NCBI GenBank assembly: GCA_027493445.1
Contig: JAOSKU010000001.1
Location: 2,438,822 to 2,502,821, forward strand
DNA: 64,000 nucleotides
Direction of reading: 5' to 3'
Origin: Thermoleophilia bacterium
GTDB taxonomy: Bacteria > Actinomycetota > Thermoleophilia > RBG-16-64-13
Numbering within the stretch: position 1 is the stretch's first letter; the number at the start of each line of letters is the position of its first letter. The translations under genes were made by a program, and so were the position numbers. The notes below the pieces were generated by a model. It was not told where the DNA came from. It was given only the letters and a program-made list of their open reading frames with translations, and ran no database searches. Positions 45,388 through 54,801 of this stretch are shown here, one piece after another.

Positions 45388-46409
45388 CTACAGCACGAGG
45401 TTCAGGACGAAATAGAAAAGGGCAGCCGCCGCCGCACAGAATGGGAGCGTTACTACCCACGCCAACATGATAGCACGGAAAACCTTCCAGCTGACCGCTC
45501 CCAACCCCGAAGCCAGACCCGTGCCCGTGACCGACGAGGTGACCACGTGCGTGGTCGAGACCGGAAGCCCCATGAAGGAGGCCAGCTGGATGATGAGGGC
45601 TCCGCCCGCCTCGGCGCTGAACCCGTTCACCGGGTGCAGGTGGGTGATCTTCTCGCCCAAAGTCCGGATGAGCCGGAAGGAGCGCACCGACAGGTACGTA
45701 CCCACCGCCATGGCTGAAGCCGCCGCCAGGACCACCCAGATCGGGAAGCCGTTCTGCGTCACGTACTCGTCGACGTCCAACCCGTGCTGGGCCGCTAGGA
45801 AGATCACGATAATGCCCATCACCTTGGTGGCGTCGTTGGAGCCGTGGCTGAACGAAACCCAGCTCGACGAGACCACCTGCATGTGCCGGTAGAAGCCGTC
45901 TGCCTTGTCCAGGTCCAGGCGGATGCGTTTGAAGATGAGCCGGCTCAGACCCATGAAGAAGAACCCGGTCCCGATGCCCAGGAAGGGTGACACCACCAGC
46001 GACGCCAGCACCACAGCTACCTTGTGCCAGTCGACGCCCGCGGGACCGAGGGCGGCCAAGCCCGCTCCCAGCAGTCCACCCACAAGGGCGTGTGACGAGC
46101 TCACTGGTAGGGCCCAGATCCAGGTGACGATATCCCAGAGGAGCGCGCCCGCCAGGGCGGCAATGACCAGGTGGGCGGTGGCGTCGGAGGCCTTGATCAC
46201 CCCCCGATGGTCTCGGCGACAGCCACACCCATGACCAGCGGACCCACGAAGTTGAACATGGCCGCCAGACCGATGGCCACCCGGGGCCGGAGAGCTCCGG
46301 TGTAGATGACCGTGGAGACGGCGTTGCAGCCGTCGTGGAAGCCGTTCATCACGTCGAAGGAGAGAGCAACGACCACGACGGCGATGAGCAGGATCGTATC
46401 GGTGTTCAC
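45388..46409 (-). CDS. pit: Inorganic phosphate transporter, PIT family (frameshifted)
   Basis: About 340 residues with ten or so hydrophobic segments and the duplicated PIT signature: FDVMNGFHDGCNAVSTVIYT in the N-terminal half and SFSHGSNDATKVMGIIVIFL in the C-terminal half, plus LPVSSSHALVGGLLGAGLAA and MGLPVSTTHVVTSSVTGTGL. The first 70 residues are in another frame. One extra base in the C run at 46200-46205 restores ETIGGVIKASDATAHL. GTG 46409 follows AAGGAGA. It is a low-affinity phosphate:cation symporter. Confidence 0.92.
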
Positions 46410-46484
46410 GCGGGCGCGCGGTCTCCTTGTCCGGGGTCGGCATCAGTGCGCAGGGGAGGCCCCACTGGGCGCACTGCAGCAGAT

Positions 46485-46512
46485 GGGCCGATCGGCCTCG
46501 GCCGATCGGCCC
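46485..46512. repeat. Tandem palindrome in the pit leader
   Basis: GGCCGATCGGCC occurs twice separated by TC, and the whole GGGCCGATC ... GATCGGCCC is itself an inverted repeat. It lies between the pit promoter and the start codon, so it can act as a DNA operator or as a leader hairpin. Confidence 0.55.
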
Positions 46513-46533
46513 CGCACACTCCCCTTGTGCGCC

Positions 46534-46562
46534 ACTATAGGACACCGCCTGGATTCACACAA
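46534..46562 (-). promoter_or_regulatory. Promoter of the pit-DUF47 operon
   Basis: TTGTGT, 17-bp spacer, TATAGT on the minus strand; the predicted start is near 46527, giving a leader of about 118 nt. The -35 region overlaps the stop of the metallo-hydrolase gene. Confidence 0.65.
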
Positions 46563-47369
46563 CCGGGAGCAGGCGTGAGAGCCCGTCGTGGGAGAGTTGG
46601 GTGTTCGGGAACACAGCGCGGGCGGCCGCCAGCATCTCGGCGTATGCACCCTCGCCACCTCGAGGGGGCAAGTGCGAGAGCAGCAGCTCACCCACGCCCC
46701 CTTCCCGCGCAAGCAGGCCCGCCTCCTCCGCCGACGCATGCGCCGACCGCGTGGCCTCGGGCAGGCGGGCCGCCTCCCAGCTCGTCACCCAAGCCTCGTG
46801 GACCAGAACCTGGACGCCCCGAATCAAGTCGACGGCATAGGGATCGTAGGCCGTGTCGGTCATGAAGGCCAGAGCGTCGCCTACGCGGAAGCCCAGTGAC
46901 CATCCCGGATGACACTGGGCCCGCTGCCGCACGGTCAGCCTGCGATGTCCACCCGTGTCGATGGTCAGCGGCTCTCCAGGAGTAAGCGGCCGCACGTCCA
47001 CCGCCATGGGGAAGCCGGAGAACCCGTGGGGGAAGAACGGCGGGCCAACAAGCGAATCAAGCACGCTCCGTACGTCGCCGGGCGTGCCCCCGGAGGGACG
47101 GGTCCATAGACGGTCGTGGGATTCCCTGGCCACAAGACAGGTAGGTAGGTCAGACCGGCGGTATGGTCCAGGTGATAGTGAGAGAGGAACACGTGCACCG
47201 CACTTCCGGGCGGAGGCAGCAGGCGGCGCAAGCCTGGCTCCAAGAGCCGGGCCACTCCGGTGCCCGCATCGAGCACCACCAGGACGTCACCGACCCGCAA
47301 GGCCAGGGAGGTGGTCATGCGCTCCTGCTGCGGGATCCAGCCCGCGGAACCAAGGACGACCAATTCCAT
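46555..47369 (-). CDS. Metallo-beta-lactamase fold hydrolase (frameshifted)
   Basis: About 271 residues. MELVVLGSAGWIPQQERMTT begins the fold and FLSHYHLDHTAGLTYLPVLW is the zinc motif HxHxDH. In the second frame ALAFMTDTAYDP provides the distal Asp ligand and LLLSHLPPRGG the last His, as in RNase Z-like or arylsulfatase-like members. One extra base in the C run at 47087-47091 joins PVPPGGTPGDVRSVLDSL. ATG 47369 follows GGGGAGA. Substrate unknown. Confidence 0.85.
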
Positions 47370-47540
47370 GGCGTTCTCCCCGTCGTTCCGACTCACGGTG
47401 CTCTACTCTACCCGGCAATCGTGGCTGATTCGACCCGCGTGCCTCATGTCGCGTGCCTTTCTGCCGACACTGACGTTGTAGAGCGTAGAACCCGAGGACT
47501 CCGGGCGGTCCCGACGCCGGAGCTGGCCACGGAGGGGGCC

Positions 47541-49031
47541 GTGGATTCCAAGATGACCGGCGAGCCGCACGATGAACTGAGACCGCCGTCCCGGGATGGA
47601 CGCAATCCGGTACGCTTTGGCCTCCTGCGGCGCGGCGGCCCCATCCTCACCCGCGCCCGCCGGGCGCTGGCCTTCAAGCTTGTGGTAGCGGCGGGGCTCA
47701 CCGGGAGCATGCTCCTGGAGCTGGTTGACGCCTACTTGGGCCTGCTTCTGGCGACCGCCTTCGTCCTGATCACCGTCCTGCTCGACTACTGGGTCTACCG
47801 GGCGGTCAACGACCTCTTCACCCGCATCCAGAACCGCAACCAGGTTGCGCGCGTCGCGTCCGAGGTCGACGCGCTGCACGCCGGGCTCGAGCAGCTGATA
47901 GGCGGCGTGCGCGGGCGGTTCTCCGGGTTGGAGGCCCTGGAGGTGGAAACCATTCGCTCCGACCTCTACCGGCTTCGCGACTTCAACAACCAGCTGCTCC
48001 GACTCGGGGAGATCGCCCAGGAGCTCAACGCCGCCCTCCCCTACCGAGAAACCAAGATGAAGGCCCTGGGACTCTCGCGCCAGCTGCTCTCAGCCGACAT
48101 CGTCGCTCTGGTCGCCGAGGATGGCGGGGAGTTCACTCTGGGCGGCGTGGCCGGCTGCGAGGAGGGCGAAATCAAAGTGGACTGCTGCGGTTACTACGCC
48201 CGCTGCCCCATGCGCGCCTCGTTCCGCGACCGGCGCCCGGCGACTGCCGCCGATCACACCTGCCTCATGTTCCCGCCGACCATGCGGGCGCAGATTTCCC
48301 TGCCCTTCAAGCTCGACGGGCGCCGTACGATGTCGCTGCTGGCCGCGGCCGCCCAGCCGCGAGCCTTCGAGGAACTGAGCTCGGTCGTGCTGGAGACGCT
48401 CGTGGGGCACGTACAGACCTCGCTCTCCACGGCTCTCAAGTACGACCGCATCCGCCGCGAGGTGGTCACCGACCCGCTCACCAACCTCTACAACCGCCGC
48501 TTCTTCGAGAAGCGAGCCCGGGAAGAGGTGGCCCGCGCCCTGCGTCACCAGCAGCCGGTAACCCTCCTCATGCTCGACGTCGATCGCTTCAAGAGCATCA
48601 ATGACGTCTACGGCCACCAGACCGGCGACAAGGTGCTGCAGACGGTAGCCAAGCACCTGCGCGACAGCGTGCGCCAGTCCGACATTTGCGGGCGCTACGG
48701 CGGCGAGGAGTTCGTGCTGCTCCTTCCGAATACCCCGGGGCGCAACGCCGTCTTCCTGGCCGACCGGCTGCGCAGCGGCGTGGGCGACATCATGTACACC
48801 GGCCTAGGCATCCCCGGCGACGTGGCCATCACGATCAGCGGCGGCGTGGCCACCTGCCCGCGCGACGCGACCACTCTGGAGGAGTTAGTGGGTAGGGCGG
48901 ACACGGCGCTTTACGAAGCCAAGAACGCCGGGCGCAACCGCATCGTGCAGGCAGGTATCCCGGATCCGCCGTTAGAGCCCGAGTATGTGGAACCTCCGCA
49001 ACCGCGGCGAAGCGGGCGGCGAGTATCTTGA
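47541..49031 (+). CDS. Diguanylate cyclase with membrane segment and cysteine-rich GAF-like sensor
   Basis: A 496-residue protein. Two helices near residues 45-90 (AFKLVVAAGLTGSMLLELVD, LLLATAFVLITVLLDYWV) precede a GAF-like domain. That domain contains a Cys cluster (KVDCCGYYARCPMRASF then DHTCLMF). The C-terminal GGDEF domain has DPLTNLYNRRFFEKR, DVDRFKSINDVYGHQTGDKV and an intact GGEEF in GRYGGEEFVLLLP. It also keeps the product-inhibition site RxxD (RQSD) five residues upstream. It should make cyclic-di-GMP. GTG 47541 follows GGAGGGGG. Confidence 0.9.
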   Translation: MDSKMTGEPHDELRPPSRDGRNPVRFGLLRRGGPILTRARRALAFKLVVAAGLTGSMLLELVDAYLGLLLATAFVLITVLLDYWVYRAVNDLFTRIQNRNQVARVASEVDALHAGLEQLIGGVRGRFSGLEALEVETIRSDLYRLRDFNNQLLRLGEIAQELNAALPYRETKMKALGLSRQLLSADIVALVAEDGGEFTLGGVAGCEEGEIKVDCCGYYARCPMRASFRDRRPATAADHTCLMFPPTMRAQISLPFKLDGRRTMSLLAAAAQPRAFEELSSVVLETLVGHVQTSLSTALKYDRIRREVVTDPLTNLYNRRFFEKRAREEVARALRHQQPVTLLMLDVDRFKSINDVYGHQTGDKVLQTVAKHLRDSVRQSDICGRYGGEEFVLLLPNTPGRNAVFLADRLRSGVGDIMYTGLGIPGDVAITISGGVATCPRDATTLEELVGRADTALYEAKNAGRNRIVQAGIPDPPLEPEYVEPPQPRRSGRRVS

Positions 49032-49034
49032 GGT

Positions 49035-49967
49035 CTACAGGTACCGCCTGCGCCAGAAGATGAGTGCCGCCATCACGGACAATGCCAAGGAGATCAGCAA
49101 GACCAGAGTGAACGCGTGGGGACTGTCGGCCAGCGGTAGGGCCACGTTCATTCCATATAACGAGGCCACCACGACCGGCAGCGACAGAATGATGGTCACC
49201 GTGGTGAGGAACTTCATGACGATGTTCAGGTTGTTCGAGATGACCGAAGCGAAGGCGTCCATCATCCCCGAAAGGATGTGCGAGTAGATCTCGGCCATCT
49301 CGATGGCCTGCTTGGTCTCGATGAGCACGTCCTCCAGGAGCTCCTCGTCCTCCTCGTACTTCTTGATGGCCGGAGTGCGCATGAGCTTGCGCAGCACCGC
49401 CTCGTTGGACCGCAAAGACGTGCTGAAGTAGACCAGGGCCTTCTCCAGGGTGAGCAGGCCGAAGAGCTCCTCGTTCTTCATGGAGGCGCGCAGCTGGCGT
49501 TCCAGCTTGTCGGTCTCCCGGTCGATACGTCCCAGGTAGCGCAGGTAGAAGTTCGACACCCGCAGCAGGATCTGCAGCAAGAACCGGGTCTTCTTGAAGG
49601 TGGCGAAGCTCCTGACCGTCCCCCGCTCGAACTCCCCCAGTATGGGGTTGGGCTGCAGGCACGTGGTGATGAAGTAGTCAGGGTGTACCAGCATCCCGAG
49701 TGGGATGGTGTGATAGCCCTGCTCGTCCTCGGTGCGCTCGACGACTGGGATGTCGATGATGAGGTGGGTCAGGTCGTCCTCGATGTCGATGCGCGATTTC
49801 TCTTCCGCGTCGAGAGGGCCGCGCAAGAAGGAGAGAGGTATGCCCAGGGCTTCAGAGACCCGCAGGAGCTCCTCGTCGGTGGGACTGACCAGATCGATCC
49901 AAGCGCCGGGCTCGAAATCGTCGAGCGGTTCCAAGCCCGAGGGCATCGTCTTGAAGATGCTGAGCAT
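49035..49967 (-). CDS. corA: CorA-family magnesium/divalent cation transporter
   Basis: A 310-residue CorA. It has a long helical cytoplasmic domain (YFSTSLRSNEAVLRKLMRTP, EDVLIETKQAIEMAEIYSHI) and two C-terminal membrane helices (FLTTVTIILSLPVVVASLYG and LVLLISLALSVMAALIF). The selectivity signature YGMNV lies between them. It functions as a pentamer in the membrane. Its stop lies 3 bp from the stop of the convergent cyclase gene. Confidence 0.95.
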   Translation of the reverse strand: MLSIFKTMPSGLEPLDDFEPGAWIDLVSPTDEELLRVSEALGIPLSFLRGPLDAEEKSRIDIEDDLTHLIIDIPVVERTEDEQGYHTIPLGMLVHPDYFITTCLQPNPILGEFERGTVRSFATFKKTRFLLQILLRVSNFYLRYLGRIDRETDKLERQLRASMKNEELFGLLTLEKALVYFSTSLRSNEAVLRKLMRTPAIKKYEEDEELLEDVLIETKQAIEMAEIYSHILSGMMDAFASVISNNLNIVMKFLTTVTIILSLPVVVASLYGMNVALPLADSPHAFTLVLLISLALSVMAALIFWRRRYL

Positions 49968-50151
49968 GACTCACCCCCTCGCGAGTGAAGAGCCAGCGGC
50001 CTGAACCGCCGGCCGGGGTAGGACCAGGGTGCCTGGCGCGCTCCGCGCCAGCCGGTGCATTCTCTCACGGAGTCCCACCCGCTACCACGGCCGCCTTGCC
50101 TTCTCGGCGCCCGGCGGCGGAGAGGGCGACGTCCCCGGTCGCGCTCTCCCT

Positions 50152-50226
50152 AGGAGGCTGTTGAAGATCGAAGCCTTGGCCCCCAGAACGCCCTGGCGGC
50201 GAAGCGTCATTCTTCAACAGCCTGCT
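50152..50226 (+). repeat. Miniature inverted-repeat element, copy E (short deletion form)
   Basis: AGGCTGTTGAAGATCGAAGC at the left and GCGTCATTCTTCAACAGCCT at the right with only about 30 bp between, so both ends are present and the core palindrome is missing. It is the only clear content of the 438-bp gap 49968-50405 besides the promoter at 50310. Confidence 0.75.
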
Positions 50227-50309
50227 GGATGTACACCATATGTGCAGGCGCTGTACAACCGGGCGGAGTCGCGTGCCGATACTGCGGGCCACCTGAGGTC
50301 GCTCCGGCC

Positions 50310-50338
50310 TTCGTGGCCCGAGGCGCCGATGCTAGTAT
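50310..50338 (+). promoter_or_regulatory. Promoter of the FAD/FeS dehydrogenase gene
   Basis: TTCGTG, 17-bp spacer, TAGTAT, about 70 bp before ATG 50406. Confidence 0.5.
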
Positions 50339-50405
50339 GAACCACCCGGTCCGCAACCCACGAGGATGACCGAACCCGCGAGGACGTTGCCATGCGAGCG
50401 AAGCC

Positions 50406-53400
50406 ATGAGACCCACCATCACCGCCATCGAGCGAGAGCTGCGCGGCCTGATCTCCGGCGACGTGGAGTTCGACGCCATCACGCGCCATCTGTACGCCAC
50501 CGACGGCGGCCTCTACCAGATCGAACCGCTGGGCGTCGTCTCACCCCGCGACGCCGACGACGTGGCCACGCTGGTCGAGTATTGCAGCGAGCGCGGCATA
50601 CCCGTCGTGCCCCGGGGTGCGGGGTCGGGGTTGGCCGGCGCCGCCGTGGGCGCCGGCCTCATGGTCGACTTCACCCGATACATGAACCGCATCCTGGAGG
50701 TGGCCCCCGACGGCTCCTGGGCCCGGGTGCAACCGGGCCTGGTCATGGGTGTGCTGAACGCCCGCCTGAAGGGCTACGGCACCTTCTTCGCCCCCAACCC
50801 CTCCAGCGAGAACTACTGCAGCCTGGGCGGCATGATCGCCAACAACTCCTCGGGGGGCCGCTCGGTAGCCTATGGCGGGACCAAGGATCACGTGCTCGCC
50901 CTTGAGGTGGTGCTGCACGGCGGCGAGCGGCTGCGTCTGGGCTCGGTGGCTGGGGACAGCCCGGAGCTCGCGGCGCTCACCTCCGGAGAGGGCCTGGGGG
51001 CCCGAGCGCTGGCCCGAATGCTCCCCTTGCTCGACGAGAAGCGGGGGGCCATCGCCGCCGCCATGCCCCGGGTAGTCAAGAACTGCTCGGGTTACCGGGT
51101 GGAGACGGTGCTGGGCGAAGCTTCCCCGGCCGGCTGGAAGATGGCCGAGTGGGCCGCGGCGGGCGGCTTCCCCGGGGACCGCGCCGCCGACACCGGGAGC
51201 CGCGGCGCTCGTGACGTCGCCGCCGCCGGTGACCGTGCCGGCGCCCTCGTCCATCCCCACAAGATCTTCATCGGCTCCGAGGGCACGCTGGGGTTGGTCA
51301 CCGAGGCCACCCTCAACCTAGTGCCCCTGCCCGGACGGCGGGCCATCGGGGTGGCCTACTTCCCCACCGTCTTTGCCGCCGGCGAGATGGTGTTCCCCAT
51401 CCTGGAGCTACGGCCGACCTCGCTCGAGATCATGGACGCGAACTTCCTCGACTTCGTGCGCAAGAGCAACTCGAAGATCGACGCCATGCTCCCGGCCCAG
51501 GTGGACACCGCCCTGCTGGTGGAGTTCGAGGCCGCCGACTCGGCCGAGCTCGACGAGAAGCTGACCGCGCTGGAGGGCTTCCTGGCTGGCAACGCCCTGG
51601 AAGTCAAGCGGGCCGTAGACCCGGCCGAGCAGAAGCAGCTATGGGCGGTGCGCCAGTCGGGCGTGCCTCTACTGCAGAAGCTCCCCGGGCCCAAGCGCAT
51701 CGTGGAGTTCATCGAGGACGTCACGGTACATCCGGAGGTGCTGCCCACCTACATCGACACGCTTTCAGGCATCCTCAAGAGCCACGACGTGCGGGGCATC
51801 ATCTACGGTCACGCCGGCGACGGCAACATCCATACGCGCCCGCTCATGAACGTCAAGGACCGGCGCGACCTGGCCACCATGCATGCCATCATGGAGGAGG
51901 TCATGGACGTCGTCCATGACCTGAAGGGCACGCCCTCCGGCGAGCACGGCGACGGCCTGGTGCGCTCGGGCTATGTGCGCCGGTTCTACGGCGACGAGGT
52001 TTACGGCGTCTTCCAGACGATCAAGCAGGCCTTCGACCCCACCGGCATCCTGAATCCGGGAAAGAAGGTGGTGAGCCCGGTGGAGGACGGCGGCATCACC
52101 GCGAACCTGCGCTATGGCCCCGACTACTGGGTGCACGAGCAGCCAAGCCAGTTGCATTTCAGCGACGGCGGCTACCAGCTCGAGATCGAGAAGTGCCACG
52201 GCTGCGCCCAGTGCAAGAGCCGGGTGGCCACCACCATGTGCCCCACCTTCAAGGCCACCGGCCGGGAGCACGCCTCCCCCCGGGCCAAAGCCAACCTGCT
52301 ACGCAACATCATCCGGGGGAAGCTCGACCCGGAGGCCAGCTACGTCCAGGATGCCGTAAAGGCCGTCACCGACTACTGCATCGAGTGCGGTATGTGCGCG
52401 CTGGAATGCCCCTCGAACGTGAACATCCCCAAGCTGATGCTGGAGGCCAAGAGCCGTTACCGGGCGGGCCGCAATGCCAAGCCGGCCGACGCCGTTCTGA
52501 GTCGGGCCGAGCTCGTCAGCCGGGCGGGGCGGCTGGCCGCTCCCTTGGCGAATCCGCTCATGAACCAGGGCTGGCTGCGGGCGGCCGGGGAGAAGATGGC
52601 CGGCATCGACCGGCGCCGGGCCCTGCCGCGGTACGCCCGCAAGAGCTTCGCGCAGATGGTGGAGGAACGGGGCAAAGGCGCGACCGTCCCGCAGGTGGCT
52701 CACCCGGCCACCACCTCCCCGGCCGCGATGCCGGCCCAGGAAGTGGCCTACTTCTGGGACGTCTACGCCAACTACAACGACCCGGGCCTGGCTCAGACTA
52801 TCGACAACCTGCTGCGGGCCCACGGGCTGACCGTCCACTACCCAGCTCAGAAAGGCAGCGGCGTGCCCGAGATGCTCTACGGCTACGCCGACCGGGCCCG
52901 GGTGAACGCCGAGTACAACGTGGCGGGGGCTCTACCGCACGTCCAGACGGGCGCTCTGCTCGTCACCGGAGAGCCCACGGCCTCCTTCGCCTTCAAGGTG
53001 CACTACCCGGACTACGTGAGCAGCGAGGCCTGCTCCCTGGTGGCCAACGCTAGCCGCGACCTAGGCGAGCTCCTCGCGACCCAGCGGGCCGACCACCCCG
53101 AGGCCGCGCCTGCGCCCACCTCTCTACAGCTGAAGGTCGCCTACCATCAGCCCTGCCACCTCAAGGCCCAGCAGATCGGCTCGCCCTTCTTCGACCTGCT
53201 GAGGCAGGTGCCCGAGCTGGAGCTCGTGAACCTGGACGCGGGCTGCTGCGGCATGGCCGGGACATTCGGGATGAGGGCGGGTACCTTCGACCTCTCCATG
53301 GAGACCGGCCGGCCCTTATTCGAACGGGTGGCCGAGGCGGCGCCCGAGCTGCTTATCTCGGAATGCAGCACCTGCCGTATGCAGCTGGCCCAAGCCACCG

Positions 53401-53453
53401 GTCTCCGGACCGCTCATCCCGCCGAGCTCCTCGCCCGCGCCTACGGGCTCTGA
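50406..53453 (+). CDS. FAD-binding and iron-sulfur (D-lactate/glycolate-type) dehydrogenase
   Basis: A 1015-residue fusion. The N-terminal PCMH FAD domain has IPVVPRGAGSGLAGAAVGAG, NPSSENYCSLGGMIANNSSG and FIGSEGTLGLVTEATLN. The FAD-oxidase C domain has IIYGHAGDGNIHTRPLMNVK and SGEHGDGLVRSGYVRRFYG. Two 4Fe-4S motifs (CHGCAQCKSRVATTMCP, CIECGMCALECP) and a C-terminal CCG domain (LDAGCCGMAGTFGMRAG) follow. This is the GlcD plus GlpC layout seen in quinone-linked D-lactate dehydrogenases. An Ala/Gly-rich insert near residues 240-285 is unusual. A LarA-type racemase follows 32 bp downstream, which supports a lactate role. Confidence 0.9.
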   Translation: MRPTITAIERELRGLISGDVEFDAITRHLYATDGGLYQIEPLGVVSPRDADDVATLVEYCSERGIPVVPRGAGSGLAGAAVGAGLMVDFTRYMNRILEVAPDGSWARVQPGLVMGVLNARLKGYGTFFAPNPSSENYCSLGGMIANNSSGGRSVAYGGTKDHVLALEVVLHGGERLRLGSVAGDSPELAALTSGEGLGARALARMLPLLDEKRGAIAAAMPRVVKNCSGYRVETVLGEASPAGWKMAEWAAAGGFPGDRAADTGSRGARDVAAAGDRAGALVHPHKIFIGSEGTLGLVTEATLNLVPLPGRRAIGVAYFPTVFAAGEMVFPILELRPTSLEIMDANFLDFVRKSNSKIDAMLPAQVDTALLVEFEAADSAELDEKLTALEGFLAGNALEVKRAVDPAEQKQLWAVRQSGVPLLQKLPGPKRIVEFIEDVTVHPEVLPTYIDTLSGILKSHDVRGIIYGHAGDGNIHTRPLMNVKDRRDLATMHAIMEEVMDVVHDLKGTPSGEHGDGLVRSGYVRRFYGDEVYGVFQTIKQAFDPTGILNPGKKVVSPVEDGGITANLRYGPDYWVHEQPSQLHFSDGGYQLEIEKCHGCAQCKSRVATTMCPTFKATGREHASPRAKANLLRNIIRGKLDPEASYVQDAVKAVTDYCIECGMCALECPSNVNIPKLMLEAKSRYRAGRNAKPADAVLSRAELVSRAGRLAAPLANPLMNQGWLRAAGEKMAGIDRRRALPRYARKSFAQMVEERGKGATVPQVAHPATTSPAAMPAQEVAYFWDVYANYNDPGLAQTIDNLLRAHGLTVHYPAQKGSGVPEMLYGYADRARVNAEYNVAGALPHVQTGALLVTGEPTASFAFKVHYPDYVSSEACSLVANASRDLGELLATQRADHPEAAPAPTSLQLKVAYHQPCHLKAQQIGSPFFDLLRQVPELELVNLDAGCCGMAGTFGMRAGTFDLSMETGRPLFERVAEAAPELLISECSTCRMQLAQATGLRTAHPAELLARAYGL

Positions 53454-53485
53454 TATCGCGGGCAGCAGAAAGAAAGGGGTAAAGG

Positions 53486-54741
53486 GTGTACATCGACGTT
53501 CCCTGGGACACGGATTCCGTGCCGATGCGGATTGACCCGGAGCGGCTCGGCGAGGTCATCGAGTCGAAGACGCTCAAGGTGCGCGACGAGGCCGCCATGC
53601 TGCGCAGCCTCCTGGCCGGCGAGAACGGCACCCCCGCTTTCCACGACTTCCTCGAAGCAGCGGCCGGGCCGGTCCTCTTCCTAGTCAACGACGCCACCCG
53701 CCCGACCCCCAGCGGCCGGGTGATCGAGATCATAGGTGACGAGCTCCAGGGCCGCGACGTAGAATTCCTGGTGGCCACCGGCGCACATCGGGTGCCGGGC
53801 GAGAGCGAGCTCGAGCAGATCTTCGGACGGAACATACGGGAACGCTTCCTCGACCGCATCCACTGCCACGATGCCCGCGACGACGCCGAGCTGGTGCACC
53901 TGGGGAGACCTCTCGCGGCACGCCCGTTTGGGTGAATCGCCGGGTGGCCGAGACCCGAGACTTGGTGCTCATCAACTCCGTCGAGCCGCACTACTTCGCC
54001 GGCTACACCGGGGGCAGGAAGTCCCTGTTCCCGGGGGTGGCGGGGTTCGCCACCATCGAAGGCAACCACAAGCTGGCCCTCGACCCGGCCGCCGACAACC
54101 TGGCCCTGGAAGGCAACCCCGTACATGAAGACATGATGGAGATGGTGGGCCTGGTCTCCGACAAGCGCATCTACTCCATACAGATCGTCCTCGACCACCA
54201 GCACCGCGTCCACTCCGCCCACGTGGGCGACCTGGACTCGAGCTGGCGCTCGGCGGTGCAGCACGCCGACGACCACTACGTAGTCGAGCTCGCCGAGCGC
54301 TACGACATCGTGGTGGCGGCCGCCCCCTACCCCATGGACTACGACCTCTACCAGTCGCAGAAAGCCCTGGAGAACGGCTCCCTGGCCTTGAAGGACGGGG
54401 GCATCCTCATCCTGGTAAGCAAGTGCCGGCACGGCATCGGTGACGAGACCTTCTTCAACCTGATGGCTCAGGCCGCCACCCCGGATGAGGTGCTGGAAAA
54501 GATCTCGAACGGCTACGTCCTCGGCTACCACAAGGCGGCACGGCTGGCCCTGATCGCCAAGCGGGGCGAGATGTGGGGGGTGACCGGCCTCCCCGACGAG
54601 GACCTGGAGGCGGCCTTCATCCGGCCCTTCGCAAGCGTGCAGAAGGCGGTGGACTCGGCACTCGCCCGCAAGGGGCCGCGGGCCAAGGTGCTCTTCCTGA
54701 TGGACGCTTCGATCACGGTGCCCAGAGTGAACGGAGGCTGA
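53486..54741 (+). CDS. larA: Nickel-dependent lactate racemase family protein LarA (frameshifted)
   Basis: About 418 residues, the normal LarA length. Conserved elements: ATRPTPS in LVNDATRPTPSGRVIEI, GAHR in EFLVATGAHRVPG, CHDARDD, EPHYFAGYTGGRKSLFPG (His and Lys that hold the nickel-pincer cofactor) and EGNHKLALDP. One extra base in the G run at 53902-53905 restores LGETSRGTPVWVNRRVAET. LarA interconverts L- and D-lactate. The maturation genes larB, larC and larE are not in the window. GTG 53486 follows AAAGGGG. Relatives may racemise other 2-hydroxyacids. Confidence 0.88.
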
Positions 54742-54801
54742 GCGCAGCGCGAGAGACGACCCGCGACATGGTCCAGCGCCTCTCGAGCGGCCGCGACGCG
54801 C

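Noticed and set aside
49278..49988. 236-codon plus-strand frame over corA
   Set aside because: Antisense shadow of a clear CorA gene.
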